NCBI GenBank assembly: GCA_030770425.1
Contig: JASJFT010000027.1
Location: forward strand, 248,001-312,000
Source: Darksidea phi
Lineage: Eukaryota > Ascomycota > Dothideomycetes > Pleosporales > Lentitheciaceae
Reading direction: 5' to 3'
Length of the DNA: 64,000 nt
A program made the position numbers and the translations under genes. Shown here one piece after another: positions 36,753-47,300 of the stretch. How positions within the stretch are numbered: the first letter of the stretch is position 1; every line of letters starts with the position of its first letter. Under the pieces are notes generated by a model. The model did not search any database. It saw nothing but the letters and a program-made list of their open reading frames with translations, and had not been told where the DNA came from.

Positions 36753-37830
36753 TTATTCCTTTTTCAGCGCATCTCCCCTGCACAAACTCTCCATCCATCT
36801 CCGATGCGATGGCCAAAGCACCCAGCCCATCAAAAACGCAAGCACCGAATCCACAATCCCCCATCCCCTACTTGGACTTGTCCCCATCATATTTGCCCAG
36901 AGCAACTGTACGTTAGCTCCCTTATCCATAACCGCAAAATCACCCTGCCCCGCCGCCTTCACAATCTGACCCGCTATCTTCTCGGCTGTTGGATATCTTT
37001 TGGCCAATTCGGCGGGGTCGCCGAGCGAGGATTCAAACTTCTTCGTTAATTCAGGCCTATATTTTTGTGTCTGGAACGCGGCGTCGGTTATGAAGATGTG
37101 CGTGAAGACGATCTGGACCTTGTACTCTGATATAGGTCCAGAGTATCTCATGGCTTCAAGTCTGAGGAGCTCGGCGAGGGAGCGTTGTGCGGCTTTGGCA
37201 GCTTCTCAAAAACCAGCTCAAGATCCCGAAACCTCTCATATATATATACATACGTGAATAAGCAGCATAACCCGGTGTGGGCGCAGGTGCTAAGGCGCTG
37301 TTGGTAAAGATAATCTTCCTCTCTCTCGGGCGTGCCGGTACTTGAGCGTCCTTGTCATCCTCGGTCCACATCTTGGGCATTAGGAAGTCAATCTCATTCG
37401 GGCTGCCGCCTGCTACGCAGTAGAAGATGTTGGGGAGTTGCCCTGCCGAGCTGAACCCTGAGCGAATGTTTGCTGCAACCGACATATCCGCAGCTACGAC
37501 CATGACAGTTTGGCTCTCATCTTGTCTTGCAGCGAGGATCTCTTCTTAGTTTCGTTGAGGGCGGTCTGCCTACGGGCGAAGATGACGATATGAGCGCCTG
37601 GCTTAGTCAGTAAGTGTGTAATTGGCGAAGGGTAATTTGATGCCTTGAGATGCCAGAACTTTGGCTATTTCCTTTCCTAGCCCCGCCGAAGCTTCAATGA
37701 CAAAGACGGTCTAAGTCGCGTTAGTGAAAGGCGAATTGCTGAACACTCCTTGGTGGAGGAATGAGACTCAAGCAATGTACCTTGCCCGGAGGTCTTTGAG
37801 GCCTGTCATCTTGGCAAGCGTTTTCGATCT
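36753..37830 (-). pseudogene. 3-ketosphinganine-reductase-like SDR, decayed
   Basis: Blocks of a KDSR/Tsc10-type short-chain dehydrogenase, the family that also supplies Fum13-like reductases. They are KTVFVIEASAGLGKEIAKVL, HIVIFARRQTALNETKK, MVVAADMSVAANIRSGF, NIFYCVAGGSPNEIDFL, RKIIFTNSALAPAPTPGYAA, YSPAK across a GTATGT-AG intron, and a C-terminal RYSGPISEYKVQIVF. Catalytic Ser, Tyr and Lys positions survive. Damage: the NAD(P)-loop reads EAS-A-GLG where the family has GAS-x-G(I/L)G. A one-base frameshift lies at about 37541-37546. An intron begins with GC (37643-37642). About 20 residues are missing between EIDFL and PKMWTEDD near 37.38 kb. No in-frame ATG was found for the first block. 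The C-terminal 130 residues, with a membrane-like WVLWPSHRRW end, are open to the stop. Confidence 0.7.
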
Positions 37831-38095
37831 GCTTGCGAAATCACAGAGCGAATAATCCGAGGGGGTGAGCTTGCTCGAAGGATTGTGCTTCTTGTTTGGG
37901 AGGTCCAGGTACTTGTGTCCCGCTGTGCCGCACGCATGGTCGGCTTATCTGCAGGTGCCTTTTAGGTGTGACCAACGCAGCCACGCGACTTGGTGCGGAA
38001 ACCGTAGGCATTTGCATTTAGGCTGGAAAGGAATGTACTCTCAGACTATGTCTTAATTATGTGCTATCTAGAATGGGAGCCCACGCGAAGGTGGT
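37831..38095. other. Short spacer SDR pseudogene-MFS
   Basis: 265 bp; 3' flank of the MFS gene and former 5' flank of the SDR. Nothing else recognised. Confidence 0.5.
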
Positions 38096-39792
38096 CTAAT
38101 CTGAGTCATTCGTGGTGTCGAACTGCTGCCTCCCAAGCTCTTCGCTCTCGAGAGTCAGCTCTTTAATTAGTAGTGAAACGATAAGTCCAATGACCCCAAC
38201 CCCAGCGAGCATCAGGAAGACAGCAAACAATGACTTCTGGTATGCCTCCACAACAGCTTGCAGCAGTTGCGGTGGCAGTTTCAGCTCCCTTAACATAGGG
38301 ATAAATCCAATCGCCTCATGAGCGTTTTTGAGTGCTGCTAGATCGCCTAGTAAATCGCCCGCCGCAAGAATCTTCTTCTCGAACACATTAGTGAACACGG
38401 TTGAGCACATAGAAAGCCCCACCAAGCCGCCGAAGAGACGAAATGAGACTAAGATACCGGCGGCTATCCCCATGTCGTCCACGTGCACGCATGCTTGTAT
38501 TGGAATCATCAATACGGAGAACAACGTGCCAGTTCCGATGCCCAAGATGACTTGGAAAGAGGCCTTCATGGCCAGCGAGGACGATTGATCCCATAACGCG
38601 AGTAGACCGGCGCCCACTGCAGCAGAAACCCAGCTTCCCAGGATGAGCAATCTGTATTTGCGTATTACTTCAACGGCCACGGCGGCGATAACACTGAATG
38701 TGACGGACACACAGCTCAGAGGGAGAATCGAGACTGCTGATTTAAAAGGGCTCTCCAAGTAGACTACTTGGAAAAACAATGGCGTATACAGAATGAAGCT
38801 GTATGTAACCACGCCGTGAAGCGCTGCTGCAATGAGCGTCATGGTTGCTGTCCTCGTCTTGAAGATCCGGGGTGGAAACATAGGCTCCTGGGGTTTGGAC
38901 TCGTACCATCCAAAGAGGATTAGGGTGGCGGCTCCAAGTATCAAGGGGAAGATAGTTTTCCAGGAAGACCAAGGATACATGGCACCAGCCCATGTTAATG
39001 GTAAGGCGAATAGAGTGCAGCCTATACTGAATAGGAAGATACCTATCCAATCCAACCGAAGTAGCTTTTCACGCATCGACTGGGGGATGGCTTTGAGTTT
39101 GAGGAAGAAAAATACTAGCAGGAGGCCCACGGCGGAAATGGGTAGGTTGATCCAGCCTATCCATCTCCATCCAGCATATTGGGCAAGCAGACCCCCTATT
39201 ATAGGTCCAAGAATCGCACCTCCCGCAATTGGTATAGAGAGAAGACCGATATACATGGGGCGCTCCTTCAAAGTCGTGATATCCGCAAGGATGATTTCAT
39301 TGAGAACATCAAGCCCGCCGGCACCAATGCCTTGAAGAACTCGACCGAGAATGAGGACACCCATGTCTTTGGCCACAGCAAAGACAATAGATCCCGCAAC
39401 AAAGATAAAGAAAGAGGTGTAGAGTGGGAGTATACGGCCTAACACATTTGAAACGCTGGTGAATATAGGTTGGACGATGACCACGGCGAGGACGAAAGAA
39501 ATGCTAGCCCAGAATGCCTCGAGGGTTGTGCCGTGGAGTTCGTGAGCCATGATCTATCTGCATGAGTATACATTGGCCTCAGGAACATGGCTGTTCTGCG
39601 ACGTACCGGGATTGCAATGGCGAGTGCAGTAGCGTCCAGCGACACGATCAGGCACATAATGACCAGGACAAGAAAGGACATGTAGAAGCCAAACGGCTTC
39701 TTTGTCGTCGCTTGACCTTGTGATGTGGCGATTGGAAGAGTATTGTCCGCTGAAGTTGCATGATCGCTCTTTTCCGCGTTCGGCGTGGCCAT
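38096..39792 (-). CDS. MFS exporter, DHA2 (14-TM) type
   Basis: Exons 39792-39607 and 39553-38096, intron 53 bp, give 547 aa. A hydrophilic N-terminus of ~30 residues leads into the first membrane helix (GFYMSFLVLVIMCLIVSLDA). The splice joins ALAIAIP to IMAHELHGTTLEAFWASISF, the usual DHA2 spacing between helices 1 and 2. Motif A appears as NVLGRILPL and motif C-type glycines as GAILGPIIGGLLAQYAGWRW. About 14 hydrophobic helices follow, and a charged C-terminus ends in DTTNDSD. Drug:H+ antiporter-2 proteins in fungal clusters export the cluster product or give self-protection. Its neighbours suggest that role here, but the substrate is unknown. Intact. Confidence 0.92.
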
Positions 39793-39793
39793 G

Positions 39794-39837
39794 GTGGGTA
39801 GACGGTGGGTAGACGGCGGATAGACGGTGAATAGACG
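39794..39837 (-). repeat. 11-bp minisatellite at the MFS start codon
   Basis: Four contiguous 11-bp units (GTGGGTAGACG twice, then GCGGATAGACG and GTGAATAGACG) beginning one base upstream of the ATG (39792-39790 on the minus strand). They form the immediate 5' leader of the exporter mRNA. Confidence 0.9.
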
Positions 39838-39965
39838 GTTGAATGTGTCCAGCGGTGGGTAGCAGTGCCATAATGAAAAGAGAATTTATGAATGCGGCCC
39901 GGTCGCCAAGGGCATGTAGTTGCTTGAGGCAAAATAGCTACGCCGCGTTGACCGTTGTACGGGGG

Positions 39966-40016
39966 GCATGAACGGACTGCTAGCGCAAAGGCCGGGCGCT
40001 AGCAGTCCGTTCATGC
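39966..40016. repeat. Perfect inverted repeat, 21-bp arms, 9-nt loop
   Basis: Arms at 39966-39986 and 39996-40016 are exact reverse complements. The loop is AAAGGCCGG. Pairing continues outward after one mismatch through a run of G opposite C. It sits about 175 bp upstream of the exporter ATG and could form a cruciform or RNA hairpin, or be two facing binding sites. Confidence 0.95.
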
Positions 40017-40234
40017 TCCCCACTCTTGTACTTCGCCACCAAGGCACGCTGTGTGAGTCGGCTTGCGCTTGCGCCAAGGGATGTTGTTCCTCGAAACCGG
40101 ACCCTCTGTACGAAGTCCCTATCTCTCTTGTTCGCTCCAACAGCACCACGCCGTTATACTGCCTCTAAACCTTGTCTCAACAACAAGATTCCTGCAGGAG
40201 GCACGGTTAGTCTACCAGAGTATTGGAACCCAAC

Positions 40235-40266
40235 TCGAATGATCAACAATTCGAATGATCAACAAT
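40235..40266. repeat. 16-bp direct tandem duplication
   Basis: TCGAATGATCAACAAT occurs twice in a row (40235-40250, 40251-40266). Confidence 0.95.
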
Positions 40267-40452
40267 ATACGTGCTTCCCGATGCGGCTAGTATGTTGTCT
40301 GCCTTCTACCTCTCACGTCAGCCTGAGACCTGCAGCAGGAGAGGCTTTTTAGCTCCATCCGTGCCCTCCAACCTATCACCTCTCACAACCTCCCTTCCAA
40401 CATCGCACCAGACACTCGCACAATCAAAATCCTAGAAACAAAGAAATTCCAG

Positions 40453-42005
40453 TTACACCACCCCAAACCCACTCAGCCCCTCCGCCTTCATCCACGAATA
40501 CACTTGGCGCGCCGTCTTCGACAGCCTGTCCTTCGGCCCCGTGCCCTCCTCGATATCAGTCAACTCTTGTACCCACTCAAATATAGCATCGACCAGCCTC
40601 TCGACTTCCGCCTCGGTATTTTTAGCATGGAATGTCACTCGCAGGCGGCTCTTGCCTCGGGCTACTGTTGGGAAGCCTACAGGTAGGACGCTAAAGCCCG
40701 AGCAGATCACGTGGAAATAGAACCAGTAGTGGTACTGTTCTCGGGTGCGGACTGGAACTACGGCAGCGAGAAATGTCCGCTGTTCCCAGTCCGAGCTTAG
40801 AGGGACGGTGAGGAGGCCTGTGTATTGCGCTTTTTCCCAGGATGGGTGTGAGGTTAGGGTTTTCATGAAGAATCTTACTAGGTGCTGGACGCGATCTTGA
40901 GGCTGATTGAATGTGAGCGCGCCCGATCAGATCAGAGAGAAAGATGAAGGCGTACCTCTTGTGACCGTCCGTCTTTCAGCAAATTGTACCCGGCTCGAAT
41001 CGACGCGACGGTTGGGAATGCAGGCGATGTCGTGTAAATAACAGACCGCGAGAAATTCGCCAACGCAGTTCTGATCGCCATATTGCCGAGTATTACAGCT
41101 TTAGCAGATAGTCAGTATTCTTCATCACAAGATCGCATCCTTTTGTGCCTCCTACCTCCGACCGAAGCCAGCGCCTTGCCATAGGTATGGACCACCATCG
41201 CAATCTCTTTCTCAAGCTTCAATTCGCAGACCAATCCAGCACCTTTCGGCCCGATTAATCCCGTACTATGAGCTTCATCCACCACGAATGCCACATTCCC
41301 ATTCGGCAACAGCTCTTTCGTAATCTGCAAAAGCTCCTCCAAAGGACACACATCCCCATCCATACTATACACACTCTCAACGGCAATAATCACCGACCGT
41401 TTTCCTCGCTTGATCAGCGGCTGCGAAGCAAGTATAGAATGTAAAGTCTCCCGAAAATGCTCAACATCATTATGTCGAAATTCCTCTCTCTTAGTAGCTA
41501 GGCTCTGCTTCATGCCCTCATGCGTACTGATATGCACCAACTCATCATATACAATGACATCGCCTGGCCGCGGTACTGCTGTGAAAATTGCGACATTAGC
41601 TTCGAAGCCCGAGCCAACGATAATGCCCGTCTCTGCGCCGTGGAAATTTGCAATCTCTCGCTCCACTTGGTCTAGGTACGTGTAGTTTCCATCCGACAAA
41701 CGTGAGCCTCCCGGTCCTGGCATAAAATCTGGGTATCTGGCGAGTTCATTTAAGAGTTCTGTGCGTAGAAGGCCGCTGGAGCCGAGGGAGAGGGTGTCAG
41801 TGGAAGAAAAATCGACGGCGTCGCCATCTTGCCATGCGGTTTGGACGAAGGAGTAGCAACTATTGTTTTCTCGTCGTGTAGCAAATGCTTCTTCGAGGTT
41901 ACTTTCGAAGACTGACGTACCACCTTTAGATGGTGGGAGCGGTTGCTGGTCTTTGAGGCGGCGAGCGAGGATGGTTGGTGGAGACCAATTGGTGGGTGAG
42001 GCCAT
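40453..42005 (-). CDS. Alpha-oxoamine synthase (AONS-like PLP enzyme)
   Basis: Exons 42005-41156, 41098-40956 and 40902-40453 (introns 57 and 53 bp) give 480 aa. Alpha-oxoamine synthases condense an amino acid with an acyl thioester, losing CO2, to give an alpha-aminoketone. Class members make 8-amino-7-oxononanoate, 5-aminolevulinate and 3-ketosphinganine. Visible motifs: GPGGSRLSDGNYTYLDQVER (substrate/dimer region), GSGFEANVAIFTAV, DELVHISTHEGM, VVDEAHSTGLIGPKGAG (PLP ring-binding Asp and His), and HTYGKALASVGAVILGN with the PLP lysine at about K277. The C-terminal domain contains RLRVTFHAKNTEAEVERLV. No N-terminal membrane helix is seen, so it resembles soluble AONS rather than Lcb2. Beside an HR-PKS it probably acts on the polyketide. 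A biotin-pathway role is the main alternative, but no other biotin gene is nearby. The start is the first ATG; an upstream in-frame GTG was not used. Confidence 0.85.
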
Positions 42006-42538
42006 GAAGATGTGTCGGAACACTTCGGTACAATGTTGCTATACTGTAGTATATGTTCTTGATAGCGGATACTGTGAATTGGAAGCGTGGTCAAGAAAGG
42101 AATTCGATGAGGCATTCACAGCATGCGAGCAGCAAACAGGTCCGTTTGGAAGACAAGCCACAGTGTTTTCAAGGGTGTGGTGGTGACTTTCCGGGTTCAG
42201 GCACTCATCCGCATCAGAGACGGATCTGCGAAACTAGCGCATACCTTAAAACATGCTTTTCAGAAGGAACTGCTAGCGCTGACACAAGACATCTGCAAAA
42301 GATCCTTGCCAGCCTCGTGTCGCGCAAGTGGTCTGGTCATGAGATCCTCCATATTGCAGGGATGGAGCTTAGGCATACCCGATTGTTTGGTCACTGACGG
42401 TGGTGGGGCTGCACAATAAATGAACACACCACGCGGCTCCAGCTCTTTCGGGCACGAGGTACATCAATCCAAAACCCTGGGAAATGTAGCAATGATATTG
42501 TGAAGACGCGATAGCTATGTTACAACCAAGTTTTCGAG
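42006..42538. promoter_or_regulatory. AOS upstream / receptor downstream region
   Basis: About 530 bp. It should contain the AOS promoter and the receptor 3' end. A 114-codon plus-strand frame here has no domain and was not called. Confidence 0.5.
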
Positions 42539-43834
42539 TTACACGGTGCGCAACTCGCCGAGTTCAAGATCACTCCTCGTCTCGATCCGAACTTCCCTCG
42601 TAATAGACCTCTCCCTTCCACCCACATTCCTCATAGTCACTAACTCAATCTCATCACACTCACTACCATCTGTTTTATGATAATGCTTTCGTGAGCGCCG
42701 CTGATACCACGATGGAAGGCCACGACGCGGATCACTCTGCGCCCCCTTGCTACCAAGTCCTCTCCAAGACTTGACTCGCGATACAAACGATACAAGTATA
42801 GGAACACTCTTCGTGATTTTTGCTAAAGATGGGATGCCGATGACGAGGAAACCGGCTGCTGTTTCTCCGATGCTCCAGAGACCGACGAGGGAGACGGTGT
42901 AGAGTTGGTCGGGGGAGTAGACCATTTTGACGATGTAGTAGAGGCGGATGACTCCGCAGATGCAGCCACTTGGGTAGAATACGTTAGCGGAGGAATATGA
43001 CTTGGAGGGTGGAGTGTGGACTTACAATACACCGACAGCAAATAGAAGGGTCAGACCAATCTTCTTCCCTTGAGAAATATGCAGTCTCCAAATAATATTC
43101 TGCGGTAGCGCAAGAATGGCGAGATCAGAAACAAGGTTTATTATACCGGTCACAAGTCGCATACGAATGGGACATCTTCCAGTGTCCATGAGTAGTCCTA
43201 GTACGTTCTTCGCCGGGTTACATATGGTAGTTTCGACAATTATGGCGGCGATGTAGTAAATAATGTTCGCTGCTACCAAGATGTAGGATATCCAGAAGAA
43301 GTGATTGCGTTGTCGCATTGGACAAAAGATGCGGACCCAATCAAGTAGAATGGCGCATTTGAGGAGCATGGAGGTGACGGCGACGATGACCATCCCATTG
43401 TGGATATCCTAGGAAGATGTTAGACTAAAAGCGTTTGGTGAAACGGTGAGGTATCTTACGTAGAGGACGGGAGGAATGCTCTTTAACTGAACGTTCCATT
43501 GATGAACTTCAACGCCCGGGAATATCGAAAGCTTATAGGTGATGGCTAAGTGTCCTGCGAACATTCCCAGAGCTGAGATCAATAGACCATCTTCAATGTT
43601 GAATGTCTTAAGGAGAAAGCGCGAGTAAATGCGCAGCGATACGGCGAGCGTCGCGAGGACTGCGCCGAGAACGACGACGCCATAACCACTACCATGATGG
43701 CCTCCTGGGTTCTCAAAGTTCGGTACTGTACCGTTGGGTGGTCTGAGTGCAGGCTCTTCACCAATCATCTGCAGGATTTGCGCCTGCTGCTCTGGGGGGA
43801 GCGTCGGGAGGGAGGCCAACAAAGCAGCGTCCAT
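42539..43834 (-). CDS. PTH11-like rhodopsin-domain membrane protein
   Basis: Exons 43834-43460, 43408-43026 and 42968-42539 (introns 51 and 57 bp) give 395 aa. After a ~50-residue N-terminus come seven hydrophobic segments, including GVVVLGAVLATLAVSLRIYS, EDGLLISALGMFAGHLAITY, a helix with MLLKCAILLDWVRIF, FFWISYILVAANIIYYIAAI, VTGIINLVSDLAILALPQNI, KKIGLTLLFAVGVFGCICGV and SLVGLWSIGETAAGFLVIGI. This is the fungal 'rhodopsin/SAT4' family that includes Pth11-type receptors. A CNP motif after helix 4 and the LP-x-x-xIW of helix 5 are family landmarks. It lacks the N-terminal CFEM cysteines of Pth11 itself. The cytoplasmic tail is basic with a RRSRKHYHK stretch. It shares a divergent promoter with the PKS. 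Ligand unknown. Confidence 0.85.
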
Positions 43835-44355
43835 TTCGGAAACGATCTAAGTGAAGATCCAATAAAGCAAGAAGGAAGGACAGCAGAAGAAGACAACGTA
43901 GTAACCGTATCCTTGGAGGGCTGAAGATGGAGGTGCATTCTGGAGGTCACTCGTCGTTATATATGGTAGGCGCTACGTGTCGGACTTCGAATGAGTTATT
44001 GGGGGCGAAACACTTCATACGACCTTCTATTTGCGGATGATCCATGCCGGCAAGCCAAATCGACTGTTGCATTGTGGAATCAGAGCACGAGGCATAAGCA
44101 GGCCGTGACTGGGATTTCCGGGTAACAAGGACCTCAGGGTTGCCTTAATCTTTGTACTCTTAGCCCCTACGGTGTTTCCGAACATCGTTTAGTCTAATGC
44201 AACATCACGTCGCACAACTTAGATGAACTCACCTATCCTGTGTGCCCACGTGCCACCTATATATTCCGTCCGTTTGGGGGATTAGGCGCTGCGAAACTTC
44301 TCATACTGTACATTACTTTCCATCGTTCACGAAGGGTGTGAGAAAGAAGAACATC
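43835..44355. promoter_or_regulatory. Divergent promoter, receptor and PKS
   Basis: 521 bp. A TATA-like TATATAA on the minus strand (43963-43957) lies about 125 bp before the receptor ATG. A TATA-like TATATATT on the plus strand (44258-44265) lies about 90 bp before the PKS ATG. A CACGTG E-box sits at 44247-44252, immediately upstream of the PKS TATA. The layout allows co-regulation of both genes. Confidence 0.55.
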
Positions 44356-47300
44356 ATGGAGCCAATTGCTATTACCGGCTTGTCTTTCAAGCTTCCACAA
44401 CACGCCGAAGATGAATCGAGCTTCTGGGAGATACTGGAGAATGGAAGGAACGTAATGACTGAATGGCCAAAATCCCGAGTCAACCTCGACGCGTTCTACA
44501 GTCCTGAAGACAGGAAGGATAATACAGTATTCTCATAGCTTGCTGGGCTACGTTTCACATTCACTAGCTAACTTTACACAGCTGTATTCAAAGGGTGCGC
44601 ATTTCCTGAAGGATGATCCTGCATCATTCGATGCCCCGTTTTTCTCAATTACATCGAAAGAGGCAATATCGATGGACCCACAACAAAGATGGCTTCTCGA
44701 AACCACATACCGAGCCATGGAGAATGGTATTTGCGGTCCCGAAAAGTCCAAAATGCATGTATTAGCTCACGTTCAGCAGCGGGTATCCCCGTAGAGAAAG
44801 CGGCAGGGTCACAAACAGCAGTATTTGCTGCATCCATGTCTGATGACTATGTCAGAATCAATGCCAAGGATCCAGATGAAGGGCCCACCAATGCAGCTAC
44901 CGGAACTTCACCATCTATCCTGGCCAACAGGCTTAGCTGGTACTTTGACCTACGGGGGCCAAGCATACAGCTCAACACTGCGTGCTCCACGAGCATGATT
45001 TCCATGGATTTAGCGTGCCAGTCTTTGCGTTCTGGCCAGAGTTCAATGGTAAGAACAAGTCAGATGGATCACCTAACAATTACTAAACGGAGGTCTAGGC
45101 AATAGTAGCAGCATGTAATCTTCTACTCAGTGTCGAAGGATCGCTGATGTTGTCCAACATGAATTTTCTATCGCCAGATAGTGTGTGTTATAGTTTCGAT
45201 CATCGTGCAAACGGATACGCAAGGGGTGAAGGAGTGATTGTATTTGTGCTCAAGAAACTGTCGGATGCAATTCGCGACTCGGATAGGATACGTGCTATAA
45301 TCCGAGCAACAAGTAAGCCATTCTACGTGCTTGGCCAACGTTCCTACTAATTTCCTCGACAGGGTCGAACCAGGATGGCCATACTCCTGGAATTTCGCAA
45401 CCAAATCCCGCTGCGCAAGAAGAGCTGATCCGCCGCGTTTACCAAAGCTGCAATCTTGGATTTGAGTCAACACGGTATGTCGAAGCTCACGGTACCGGGA
45501 CCCAGATCGGGGATTCCCAAGAGATGAATGCACTCGGAAGGATTTTCCGAAGCTGTCGTAATTCTAGTGCTCCTCTCTATGTGTCAGTAATTCACAATAC
45601 CCTTTCAATCACTGTGTTTCCCTGACACGCTTTGTAGGGGCTCTGTAAAGCCTAACATTGGCCACCTGGAGGCTGCAAGTGGGCTCGCCGGTATTCTGAA
45701 GTCTATCTTCATCCTTGAGAAAGGCATCATTCCCCGGAATGCCTTATTTGAGAGAATGAATCCCAAGATCAACGCGAAGTTCTACAACATTCAGGTCAGT
45801 CAAGCCGTTTCGTTCTTTGCATGATACTCACAGCATACTAGGTACCTACTAGGTCCATTCAATGGCCAGGCCACGGCGGAGTACGTCGAGTTTCGGTAAA
45901 CTCTTTTGGTTTTGGTGGCTCCAATGGCCATATAATTCTGGACGATACGTATCATACCCTCGAGAGTGCGTCGCTACGGGGATTCAACCGTGCCCTTGTT
46001 CTACCAGAACGGAATTCCCAGCAAACGAACGATATGATGACAAAGAAAGCACTGGCGAATGGCACAGTCACAAACGCAGTTTTTCTCAGCGGCGGAACTG
46101 CAGATGAAGAAACGATCGATCGCTGGACCACGGATGGCACGCAGACCAATGTGATATCCACAAATGGGACATGTGCCAACAGTTCAAGCAATGGGTACCT
46201 GGACCCAAAACCCATCCCTCAACTACTTGTTTGGTCGGCCAAAGACGAAGCCGCATTGAAGCGGATCCACCAACAGTATACTGCGTATTACCGAGCGCAC
46301 GTAAACACAACTAGTGGTAAGGTGACAGACCTTGCGTACACCCTTGCAGAGCGAAGAAGTCTCATGGCCTGGAGAAGTTTTGCAGTGGTCGGCACCGGCG
46401 CAACAGTTGACCTAGCAAGCCTTTCTATATCCAGCCCGATACGGTCATCAAGGGAGTCCGGAATGGCATTCATCTTCACGGGACAGGGTGCACAGTACGT
46501 GAACATGGGTACTGAGCTACTTCATTTCCCTGTCTTTAGGTTTACAATCGATGCTGCAAGCAAGGTTTTCCTTGATCTGGGGGCCGAATGGAGATTACTT
46601 GGTAGGCAATCCACCACCATACGTAGCATAATCACTGATCCATTCAGATGCACTGGAGAATAGGAAGAACATCCACAAACCAGAATTCAGCCAGCCACTT
46701 TGCACCGCACTTCAGATAGCTCTTATTGAGCTCTTACGAAGTTTCAACATTGCCCCGGCAGTAGTCATCGGTCACTCCTCAGGAGAAATTGCTGCAGCTT
46801 ACGCTGTCGGCGCTCTATCCCTTGCATCGGCATGCAAAGTTGCCTATCACAGAGGAAGACTTGCTGGGCGACTCGCCTCATCATCAATCACTCCAGGTGC
46901 TATGATGTCGGTGAATTTGCCAGAAGAACGGGTCCCTGATTTCCTCAGCAGCCTTCCGCTTGCCGCAGACATTCACGTGGCATGCATCAACAGTCCATTC
47001 AATGTAACGCTCTCTGGAGACGAGGCGGACATCGATGTTGTGAAACGACGTTTAGATAAAGATGGCATCTTCGCACATAAGCTGAGTACAGGAGTCTCAT
47101 ACCATTCTCCCGCTATGCATGAGATATCGTCCGATTATTTGTTCTCATTATCGGCCCTCGAGAAAGGCGATCCGATAGATCATAGCCCCTTGATGATTTC
47201 ATCTGTCACCGGTGAAGCGATTTCCACACGAACGTTATCGCAAGCGCAATACTGGGTGGAGAATATGGTATCACCTGTCCGTTTCTCGGATGCGTTGCAA

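Larger units (their letters stand above)
39838..40452. promoter_or_regulatory. MFS upstream / AOS downstream region
   Basis: About 615 bp between tandem minus-strand genes. It holds a long perfect inverted repeat and a 16-bp direct duplication (separate entries). No gene seen. Confidence 0.55.

Noticed and set aside
37501..37560. Reading the SDR frame break as an intron
   Set aside because: No GT-AG pair of plausible length restores the frame there; the conserved blocks are nearly contiguous, so a one-base shift fits better.
44242..44355. Upstream start for the PKS at 44242
   Set aside because: The extra residues do not resemble a PKS N-terminus; the ATG at 44356 starts directly with [14 protein letters not shown], the usual KS beginning.
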